Assembly (NCBI RefSeq): GCF_030445035.2
Contig: NC_080675.1
Coordinates: forward strand, 62,450,544-62,514,543
Direction of reading: 5' to 3'
Length of the DNA: 64,000 nt
From: Dasypus novemcinctus
Lineage: Eukaryota; Chordata; Mammalia; Cingulata; Dasypodidae
The notes under the pieces were generated by a model that saw only the letters and a program-made list of their open reading frames with translations, had not been told where the DNA came from and did no database searches. Of the stretch, positions 45,901 through 57,900 are shown one piece after another. Within the stretch, counting starts at the first letter, position 1. Every line of letters begins with the position of its first letter. The position numbers and the translations under genes are program-made.

Positions 45901-48900
45901 TTTGGGGTACTTTTGTCTCCTCTGAGTGCTTATTACTATTTCTATGTCTTAGGTTAGATAATCTTAAATGTTGGGAGAAAAATAGTGAGCAAGTGAGTAG
46001 GGGTAACTCTCCCTTCTTACTTTGGCCTTTCTTCAGGCATCTTTTTGTTAACACACACTTAACTTTACACTGCATGCACTGACCTACAAAGGAGAAATCT
46101 TCTGGAAAAAAGTGTTCTTTGTTTCTAGGACACTGTATGATAGAAGTGGGTGTGGGTTGCTCTTTTATATTATATAGATGCTGTTTTCTTTGATGGTGTA
46201 GGAAGAAACATGTTCCACAATATAGGAGAAACCATTATTTATTTCATTTCACTTCTAAAGGCAGAATTGTAAATATACCTTTGCTTTAAAAAGTTCTATT
46301 ACAGTTGAAAATTTAGAAAATGAAACTGGCTCTCTTTTTAACTTAATATAAAATGGCATATGGTATTTTACCTGAGAATATACCTAAGTGGTTAAGAGCA
46401 CCCACTCTGGAATCGGGCCTGGGGTTGTGTTGCTCTGTAGAGAGCTGTGTTTTGGAGAAAGTTATTTAAACTTTCAAAACTGCAATTTTCCCATCTGTAA
46501 GATAAGAACATATTGGCGTCGATCTTATAGAACATCTAAGGAGGTAATGCTTGTAAAGTGTTGAGCAGTGTCACACTTTTAGTAACTGCTTAATAAATGG
46601 TAGCTGTTATTGTTGTTATTCTTACTATCAAGCCTATTGAATCATAGTGATAAAAAGTTATACTATTGTAACCTTGAAATGGTCTTGTCTCCAGAGAATA
46701 AAACTAGGGTCTTACTGGAAGTGTTTCTATTAACTGAATTTAGGATGTTAAGGTATTTGACTATTACAAGTATATTTGAGGTATGATTTTGTTATTATTC
46801 TGACCTCACATTTTTTTCCTCCTGTAAACTATGTAGTTAGAATTTCAGTGGTAGGGTTTACAGATTATTTTTAGGAAAAAGTGTGGCTGTTTGTAAAAAT
46901 TTGACTTTAAATTTTCTTTTCAGTGTCATCAAACATGATTGAACGGTCTGTAGTGGAAGCAGCAGTCCAGGAATGCAGTCAGTCAGTAGATGAAACGATG
47001 TATGTGGAAAAAATTAACATTTCCCCTCATTGAAGGTGTTATTGAGTGTTTATTTTTTATTATTTTCTTGAGGGAAATGATTAGTGGTCAATATTTCTAC
47101 ATGGGAACTGTAGTTATTAAATGATTCGTTTTAACTGTTTTTCCTAGGATTTTAGATTGCCATTACTAATTTTTGTCACATACCCAAGTGATTGGCTTTA
47201 TAGTCTATAAGATATGAATGAATTGAATTGAATATTCAAAAGTGTAATTTACTTTTGCTCTTAGGAAAGTGCTAACCCCAAAGAAGTTCAGTAATTTAAC
47301 TTGGGTCACAGAGTGAATGGCAAATCAGGGTAGAACCTCAGATTTATAAATCTTTCCTCTATCTCATACCATTAGAGCTTAGGACTCTTGTGGGTTTTAT
47401 TTCCCTGAATGTCCCTCTTTCCTTTTCTTCTTGAATATGATACTTCTTTCCAAATTCACGGGGATTAACTGGGAAGAAAACATCTGGGAAAATGGACAGA
47501 AAGATAGTTTTTAACTTTAACAGTCCTTCCCTATTTGGGGCAATGGAGATGAAGGAAAGGAGCCATTAGCCTTATTTGGGTCAGTAGTTTTAATTTTTTC
47601 CTTGTCAGAATTTACTAGAATTGTTAAAAAATAGAGAAACTGAGGAGTTTTCATTTTATTCTTGAGAAGTCCTTATTAAAGATACTGCAGTACAGTGACA
47701 TGACCCTAAAGTCATCAGTAGAAATTCAGAATGACTGTACCAAAGTTTAGGGATTACAATCCTGACTAGACATTAAAGTTACCCCTTGTTTTTGTCATGC
47801 TGTTTATACTACAGCCAGCCAATGTAGAGGTTCAGTAGCGAGTGAATGGTAAAAAATCTTCATAGCTTCACTTGTCAGAAATAATTATATCATAGCACAA
47901 GAGAGAGGGTCTGATTTTATTGATGAAGAAATGGCATGACAAATAACTTGGAAAGATGGATCCACTAGAAAATGGTAGATCTATGTCTGGAATCCAGGTT
48001 TCATTCAAGCCCATTGATTCTCTGCTACTCTATACTCTATACCACCAGGGTAGCATGATCCTTTTTTGATTATTTTCAATTTGGGAGAAAAACATAAAAT
48101 TTTACGAATTTTTTTTTTTTAGATTGGAATATTTATGCTGTAGTGCTGTGAATTATTTTTTTTTAACTTATTTCAAATATAGTTATGTTATTAAAAGTCT
48201 GAAATTATTTTGTGGATTTTCCTTTTGTAATACCATAAGTCTCAAGCTAATGGCCAGAATTTTGGGGGTTCTTTCTCTATTATACAACTTTTCCTGGGAC
48301 ACTTTTGAATAATATATTGGGTTTAAAAATTGTTGGAAATGACTCATATCCTTTAATAAGATTGTACCTTATAAAAAGATATATATTAAGAGAGATTCAC
48401 TTAAGGTATAACCATAATTATTCTTTTTCAACAGTTGACATTCTTAATTAGAAGTTAAGTTAAAAATCTTTTTTGCTTGAGAGTATTGGCAATGATTTCT
48501 TTTCTCTTGAAAGGAAAATGCACAAGCTAAAATTTTATTCCCATATTTATTTTTCTTTTTTCCTCCCCCTCCCCCTCCCTGCTATTTTTTTTGCCATCTG
48601 TGTCTGTTTGCTGTGTGATCTTCTGTATCTATTTCTCTTTGTCTCCTCTTCTCATCTTTTTCCTCTAGGATTCACTGGGATTCGATCCTGGGGACCTCTG
48701 ATTTGGAGAGAGGTTCCCTGTCAATTGTGCCACCTCAATTCCTAGTCTCTACTGCACTTCACCTTGACTCTCTCCTTCATCTCTCTTTTTTGTTGCATCA
48801 TCATCTTGCTGTGTGACTCGCTTGCATGGGCACTCGACTTGCTGCGCAGGCACTTGGCTCACCACACGGTCACTGGCTCACTCTGCGGGCACTGGCTCAC

Positions 48901-51900
48901 CAAGCAGGCACTTGGCTAGCCATGGGGGCACCCATGTGGGCACTTGGCTCATCCCACAGCACTTGGCTCACCACGTGGTCACTCAGCTTGCCATGGGGGC
49001 ACTGGCTTGCCACACAGGCATGCTTTCTCTTCTTTTTCACCAAGAGCCCCCTGGGATCAAACCTGGGGCCTCCCATATGGTAGGTGGAGGCCTTATCGCT
49101 TGACCCACATCCACTTCCCATTCCCATATACATATATATATATTTTTTAGCTACTTTATTCTATCCCATATTTTTTGACATTGAAAAAAATTGTATATAT
49201 GACCTGCGACAATGTGAAAAGTTATGTGTAATATAAAATTATAATGCAAATTGTTATGTTTACCATAGTACTTAAGTTTCAGTAAATCAGGTCTTGTGTT
49301 TTTGTGGAATGTTTTTCAGAGAACAGATTTTCAATATCATAGGAGCATTTGACATTCCACGCTTTGTGTACAGTTCAGAAAGAAAAAAATTTCTTCCGTA
49401 AGTATACCATTTATTAACTGTTTTCAGTTAATTGTGGATGTACCTTTTTCAGCGGCTTACCTTTGTGTATTATGACAGTCATAAATAGACATTCCTTTTT
49501 TCTAGTCTACTAATGACCAACCACCCTGCATCAAATTTATTTGGAACAGCAAGAGATAAAGCAGAGCTGTTTCGTGAACGATATACCATTTTGCACCAGG
49601 TAAGTTGGTGAAAATATAGTTCCAGCTTAGATAAGGTTCTAGGATAATAAAAGGATGGAATTTTGTAGTCCAAAGTTCCTCATTCAACAGGCTATTATAA
49701 GGCTTTCCATGTTTGAGACTATATAGGGGAAACAGAAGTGAAAAATTTACTTTCCCCTTAACAATAATGATGATGATAAAAATAGTAGCTAATGTTTATT
49801 ACATGCTTTTGATATGCCTGCCACTGCACTTAGCACTTTACATACATTATTTACCTTTTTTAATTCTCACAACATTAATATATGTATAAATGTTAGTATT
49901 ATCCTCATTTTACAGATGAGAAAACTCTGTCCAAAGATCACATCTTCTACATAGAACCAGGATTTGAATCTAATCTATTTGATTCTGGAGTCCAAGCCTT
50001 GTCCACTATACTATATACCTTCAAGTAGTTTATAAACTAGTCTAGGAAGTTAAAACCATTTGTGTAAATATGAAGTATAATTTTATATAAATATAAAAAA
50101 TATAAAATTTGAAAAGTGCTATAAAAAGAGAGATTAGATTCAATGAGAAAATCAGGGAAGTCTTCAAGGAAATGATGGCATTTTACATGGGTCTTGATTA
50201 CTCTGATCTTGTGGAAATGGTGGAAAGATGGTGATAACAATGGGAAAAAAGGTATGCAAAAGGAAAAAATGGACTTTGTGCAGGAAATGATGAGTAGTCA
50301 GTCCTATTATATGTAGAGTGTAAGGCCCCTGAGGAGGAGGGATATGTTTGGAAAGGCATGTTGGAACCAAACTGTGGCAGTACCTTGGGTGCCATTCTTG
50401 GAAACTGAGAGCTGGGTAGAGAAAGAGAGATTTGGAGGTGGGGGGAGCATAGAGAAATAGATGAGACAGCAGGGAGGAGATTCCTGAAAGAGAGAGAGAT
50501 GACAGAAAAGCAAAAATGATCGTATTTGGGGGGCAGCTCATGATGGTGTTACATGACAAAAGTGCAAGAAAAAGGTTTCAAAGAGAAAGGGTCACTAGCA
50601 GTAGTAAGCACTGAAGAAAGAAAGGCTGAGGAGGATGAAGACTGAAGATGTCTGTTCTCCCCTGCTTCCATTGCCTATGCACTACTGCCAGATTAATCTT
50701 CCTAAAGGGTTATAAATTGAATCATGTCCCCTGACAAAAGACGTGAAATTCTAACCCCTGGTCCTGTGGGTATGAACCCATTTGTACAAGGACCTTTGAA
50801 GATGTTATTAGTTAAGGTAGGCTAAATTGAATCAGGGTGAGTCTTAGTCCAATATGACTAGAGATTATAAGCAGTGGAAATAAGGAACAGGAGACAGGAG
50901 GAGATAGGTTGCCTGGGATGGAGGCAGGATTGAGTTATGGATTACTGGCAAGCTACCACTTGAGCACTATAAAGTTTGGAGAAAGCATGATTCTGTTGAC
51001 ATCTTGATTTGGGGCTTCTAGTCTCCCGTACTGTAAGACAATAAATTCCTGTCGTGGTAACTAGTCTGTGGTATTTGTTTCTGCAACTCTGGCACACTGA
51101 GACATGAAGTATAGCTCTGATCATGTCGTGAAGTCTCTCAAGGAAGTCCTTTGTCTAATGAATTAAATTCAAATTATGCTTCTTAACATTTGAGATTTCT
51201 ACCACACATTTTTGGCCAAATCTCTACTTTTATTCTAGTCATATTCTGCTGGAGCCAAAAACTGAAATATGGAGATACTGTTCCCATTACTTCTACTTCT
51301 TCTGTGATTTTGCTTATACCATTCATTCTCTGTTGGACTGCTCTCATCTCCACTCTTGAAACCATACTTATTCTGGAAAGTCCTTCTGAAATTCCTCCTT
51401 CTTGATCTCCAGTTCGTTGCAATCTCTTCTGCTTTAAACCCACTAACTACTCAGCATATCTTCCTTACCACTTACTAGAGCTGGCCCTGACTTGCATTTG
51501 GGGTGCTTCTCCCTGTTATCAGACTGCAAACTCCTTTTGTTTCCCCTGCCACATTTAGCACAGTGTCTTTCACAGAGAAGATGCTCAATAAATGCCACAT
51601 TCCTTTTTTCTTTCTTCTTTTTTTTAAAGATTTATTTATTATTATTTTTCCTCCTTCTTCCTCCCCACCCTGCTGTTTTTTTTATTGTTTTTTTTTTTTA
51701 CTGTCTGTGTCCATTTGCTGTGTGATCTTCTGTATCTGTTTCTCTTTTTTGTCTCTCTCTTCTCATCTTTCTTCTCTAGGATTCAGAGGGATTCAATCCT
51801 GGGGACCTCTGAGGTGGAGAGAAGTTCCCTGTCAGTTGTGCCACCTTGGTTCCTGGTCTCTGCTGTGCTTCGCTTTGACTCTCTCCTCTGTCTCTCTCAT

Positions 51901-54900
51901 CTTGTTGCATGACTCACTTGCGTGGGCACTGACTCACCACGCAGACATGCTTTCTCTTCTTTTTCACCAGGAGTTCCTAGGGATCGAACCTGGGTCCTCC
52001 CATATGGTGGGAGGAGGCCTTATCACTTGAGCCACATCTGCTTCCCTTCTTTTTTTTTTAAATCATGTTTTAGAGTTTCCTATATTCTTTAGATATGTCA
52101 CTTACCTTTCTGAGCCTCATTTTTCTCAACTATAAAAAATGAAAGTGTTGAATTTCAGCCCATTCTTCATATTTACATTTCATTTATCTTCCTGGAAACA
52201 AATCTGATCTTATTATTTTCCTTCAAAATCTTCTTTATTTTCTAAGATAAACTTCTTGACTTGGCATACAAAGTCTGTATTGTCAGGGCTCTTTTAGTTG
52301 GTGGTTACAGAAACTGACTAAAACAGAAAAAATAATTTATTGGTTTGTGAAACCAAGTCTGGAGGTCTGCTCATTTTGAGGATGACTAGATCCATGCACT
52401 CAAACAATCGAGGCATTTGCAATTTTTGAAAAATTGATTTTACTTTCAAACTGGTTTTCCCTTTGGGCTGACAAAGATGGCTACCAGTAGCCTTGCCAAG
52501 GGGAAGTGGACTTGGCCTAGTGGTTAGGGCGTCTGTCTACCAAATGGGAGGTCCGCGGTTCAAACCCTGGGCCTCCTTGACCCATGTGGAGCTGGCCCAT
52601 GTGCAGTGCTGATGTGCGCAAGGAGTGCCCTGCCACACAGGGGTGTCCCCCACTAGGGTAGCCATGCGCAAGGAGCGCGCCCCGTAAGGAGAGCCGCCCA
52701 GCGTGAAAGAAAGTGCAGCCAGCCCAGGAGTGGCGCCGCACACGGAGAGCTGACACAACAAGATGATGCAACAAAAAGAAACACAGATTCCCGTGCCACT
52801 GACAACAACAGAAGCAGACAAAAAGAGCAACACGCAGCAAAATAGACACAGAGAACAGACAACTGGGGTGGGGAGGAAAGGGGAGAGAAATTAAAAAAAA
52901 AAAAATAGCCTTGCCAAACCCCTTGGAAAGAGAGTTCCTCTAGAAAATCTTGAATATGTCTCTTATTGGCCCAACTTGAGGCAGTTGCTCATCCTTGAAA
53001 CACTGACCTTCATTTGCTAGGTCTTGATTGCCTGTCTGTAGAAGGGAGGCAGGCACTGAAAGTGGGGGAGAGATGGTTCCCCAAATAGATACTCCAGTTA
53101 ATCTCTTGTTTTATCTGCCATTTGGCCTCATGCACCCCATGATCCAACAATACTAAACTTCTCATAGCTTTCCATACTTTTTTATAATTCTCTTGATACA
53201 CCTCTTCCTTCGCCTGAAATATTTTGTCTCAGCCTCCTTTTGTTTCTGACTAGCAAAGTCTTATTTGTCATTTAGGATCTGGTTAAAGGCGGCTCCCGTG
53301 CAGGGCACAGTCAGCCCTCACATTACTTTGTCGTATTGTAGCCCTCTAGACACCTCTCACTAGCCCCTGTGCTCTGAGGGCGAGGACTTGGTTTGTTGTC
53401 TTCATTGCCTCATCTCAAAGTATACTGCTGCCAGGCACACAAAGACTTTTTTAATATAAGTTTTTTTAATTTTAAAAATTATGTCCTCTAAGTATTTGTA
53501 TGTTGTTACATTATATGGGTTTTCAAATTTGTTAAGAATACATAATAGGGAAGCGGACTTGGCCCAGTGGATAGGGCGTCTGCCTACCATATGGGAGGTC
53601 CGTGGTTCAAACCCCAGACCTCTTTGACCCTTGTGGAGCTGGCCCATGCGCAGTGCTGATGCGGGCAAGGAGTGCCGTGCCACACAGGGGTGCCCCAGAG
53701 TAGGGGAACCCCATGCGCAAGGAGTGCACCCCGTAAGGAGAGCCACCCAGCACAAAAGAAAGTGCAGCCTGCCCAGGAATGGCACTGCACACATGGAGAG
53801 CTGACACAGCAAGATGATGCAACAAAAAGAAACACAGATTCCCATGCTGCTGACAACAACAGAAGCGAACAAAGAAAAACACGCAGCAAATGGACACAGA
53901 GAACAGACAACCGGGGGGGGCGGGGAAGGGGAGAGAAATAAATAAAATAAATCTTTAAAAAAAAAAATACATAATAGTGTGACACTGCTTAAAGACTGTG
54001 TTTCATCAGGATACTTTTTAATGTATTATAGGTTTAAATATCTGTTTTAGTAATTCATGTGAATCTTTCTTTTTTATAGAGGACCCACAGGCATGAACTA
54101 TTCACTCCTCCAGTGATAGGTTCTCACCCTGATGACAGTGGACGCAAATTCCAGGTTAGAACATTATTCTTGTTATTTAGGGGCAGGTGAGAGGGATGAG
54201 ATATGTATTTTGTTGTTTTTTTTTTCAGGAGGTACCGGGATTGAATCCAGGACCTCGAACATGGGAAGCAGGTGCTCAACCACTCAGCTACATCAGCTCC
54301 CCAATGAGACTTGAGTTTTGTTTTGTTTTTAGGAGGTACCAGGGATTGAGCCCAGGACCTTGTTCATGGGAGGCAGGCACTTAACCACTTGAGCTATATT
54401 TGCTCCCTATGTAAGTTTAATATTTATTGCTAAATTATAATTTGTTGAATTTTAAGTAAAAATGAACCACTGGTAACTGTTTAACCAGGTAACTGACCTG
54501 GCTGCCTGCCTAGTGTTGATAAAATCTATGCCTACTGTCCTGAGTCCTTTAAATCTCTGATAGAAACTACTACTGTCTTCCTTGGGGTAGGCTACCAAGA
54601 CAATCCCTAGACCCCATAGTCCATTTGCTGGATACTACACTGGCTTTCTGACCAACTTCTCAACACTAACCTTCCTGCCCTGAGTTGTGCTCCAAAATAC
54701 TGGTCCTGGCCAAACCTGTCCTCTTAGGGATGCACGGTTGTACAACTAAAATGTGTTGTAACTGTTGGAGTAAAAACTTTACTAACGCCTCTAAGGAAAC
54801 AGTATTTATAGAATGAGTTGGGAGAGTAGATGCCATAGGATTGTTGGGGCCTGAAGAACAGAAGAAAGAAGGGGAACGCTTTTTGTTGATAAAAAAGTAA

Positions 54901-57900
54901 AAGTGTACTTAAAAATATGTATGTTTTAAAGTCTCCTATATTCTTTGGGTATGTCACTGAGCCCTTCTGAGCCTCTTACTTTTGCTCCAGCGACACACCC
55001 AGTCACTGTCAGTCCAGCTGTGATGCCATTCCCCTCTGCAGCAGAGACCCTTCTTAGGGGTAGTTCTTAGCTACTTCTGTCTAGTCCTCACCATTTCCAT
55101 GAGGCTCATATAGGTTCTGAAGTAGCCCAGGCTCTTCTGATGTTCATTAAATTCTCTACCATGTTAGATCAGAATTCATTATGATGAGTAGTGTGATAAA
55201 ACTAAAACAATAATCCTAGTATGTATTCAAATTAAAGCAGGGTTCAATTGCAACGCATGGGGAGAAAACATTTATAGTGCTTGACTGTGTCTGCATTTAG
55301 CTTTTTTGTTTTGTTTTGATTTGTGTTTTCATTATAAAAAAATTTCAAACATATGCAGTGGAGATACATACACCCATAATACGGAGTTAACAATTATACA
55401 AAATGTTCTAAATTCATAGACGTGTGTTTTAAATTTTCAAATGTATGGGTTTTTCATTTAATTTTTATTAGGGTATAAATTATATTAAGTTTTGGGAATT
55501 GACACTACCTACATTTCCCCTACCAAATATTACCTATATATCTAGTGTTTTCTCTTATATATTAGGTTTCTTATGGTAACTCAGTTGCCAATAGCCTGGA
55601 AACATTTTTTTCTTCTCTTTGAGTTGGCCAAAGTATGACAGTAATTCTAAGGCTGAGAATAATTTATTGTCATTTTCAGTCTTCCCAAACTGTTTAACTC
55701 TGTATTCTTAATGAAACATTCTCCATTGAAGCTATATATATATGGTACCTATATGGGAATTTCTTTTTATAAACTACAAAAATGGTGTGTTCAGAAATAC
55801 TTTCATGTTTTTGTACTCTAGTACTGTGCTGCTTTAGGTTCATGTTTTTTTAAGAGGAACTCTAATGTCAGTGTTAACAGTGATTATTGTGGGATGATGT
55901 GTGTATTAGGTTTCTCTAGGGAAACAAATGACAGAAGGTATCCATAAATATGAGATTTTTATAAGAACTGTCTCATGTGTCTATAAGGATGCACAAGTAC
56001 AAATTCCTTAGGGCCCATTGCAAGCTGGGAACTCTGATGAAGGTTTTTGATGAATTCCCCAGCAGAAGCTGGCTCGCTGAAGTAGAGATAAAAATTCTCT
56101 CTTCTGATTGCTAAAATCATCACTTCTCCTTTTAAGGCCTTCACCTGATTAACTGAGACTTCTCTCATTGCTGAAGTCAGTATCCTTAGTTTATTGTAGA
56201 TGTAACCAGCCATAGTTGCAATTAACTTACTGATGATTTAAATCACAAAATGTCCTCGTAGTAACCAAGGGCCAGTGTTTGCTTGACCAAACAACTGGAC
56301 ACCAAAACCTGGCCAAGTTGACATATGAACCTAACTGTTACAGTTCACCCCTTGTCAACTTGGCAGCCATGTACATCTCCTTAAACTATACTTAATCTCT
56401 AAATAAAAACAATAATAGTCATATTTTCACCTAACAATACTCAACTGTCCCATGTACAACTGAAATGCACTAACTGTCCTCAGAATAGTGTGCAAGTCCT
56501 TGGGTAATATTCACTTTTAAACTTGATATCCTTTAACTTAAATAAGTATTGTGACACACAAATTATTTCATATGACATGGGGATAAGATAGGGAAGAAAA
56601 CAAAGATATTTCTTTAGGTACATATATAAACATAACATAACGAGGAAGAAATATTCATTACTATTACAGTCCTCATTTTTATAATTAATCATGTAGTCAC
56701 ATCTCTTCAATTTTAACAACCTTTTTCCATTACCCATTCGATATTCCCTTTACCCTCAGTAAGCACCTTAGCCAGCCATGGTTCTTTGCCTGGTGGGGTG
56801 ACCCAAACCTTCATTCCCGATGTTTCTGTGCAATTGGTAATCCCGCCTGGATTGGGTTGTTGCAGTTTTTCTAGGCAAACTCTTCCTTACCTCCACTGGG
56901 TAGTTGCAGTCTTACTTCTCCTTGGTTGAGATTAATTACCCCAGTCAGTATAGTAATTAGTAATTCTGTTCTTTGCCTGTTGATTCTGAACCATGAAGAG
57001 CCCAAAGTGACCAGGTGGCAGTCTTAACTTCTAGTTCAATGGAATCATTGTTGTGCCACCTGATGGAAGTGCTCCTCCTTTGGAACTAAGACCTGTAAAG
57101 CACCAGAGCTTAAGGTTGCAGGGACAGGAAGCAAAATTTTTCCTAGTGGATCACTAGGGGTAATAATGGGTGGTGCCTGTCCCATTTCCACGCTTTGATT
57201 CTTGGACTCTATGGGAGAAATGGCATCACAGCGTGGAAACTGATTTAAGCATATACAGCCTCCTGAGCGTTGCCCCAGTCCTGCAACATATTGCCACCTA
57301 GTTGGCACCATAACTGAGTCATCAAAAGGCTGTTCCACCATTTGATCAATCCAGCTGCTTCAGGATGATGGGGAACATGGTAATACCAGTGACTTCCACG
57401 TGCATGTGCCCATGACTGCTCCTCATTTGCTGTGAAATTGGTTCCTTGATCAGAAGCAATGCTGTGTAGAATACCATGATGGTGGATAAGGCATTCTGTA
57501 AGTCCACAGATGGTAGTTTTGGCAGAAGCATTGTGTGCAGGGAAGGCAAATCTATATCCAGAGTTCGTGACTATCACGATAATAACAAAATGTTGCCCTT
57601 TCCATGATGTAAGTCATCCAATATTGTCAACCTGCCACCAGTAGCGAGCTGATCACCTTGGGGAATGGTACCTTCTCAGAGGCTGTTAGTCTTTGCTGCT
57701 GGCAGATTGCGCATGTGTAGTGACTGTAGTCAGGTTGGCCTAGATGAGTAGAAGTCCATGTTGCTGAGCCCATCCGTAACCTCCTTCTATACTGTATTAG
57801 TCAGGTTTTTCTAGGGAAACAGTTAACAAGAGATATCTGTCAATAGTAAGAGATTTTATCAGATTCTCTCACAAGACCATGGGGATGCACAAGTTCAGGT

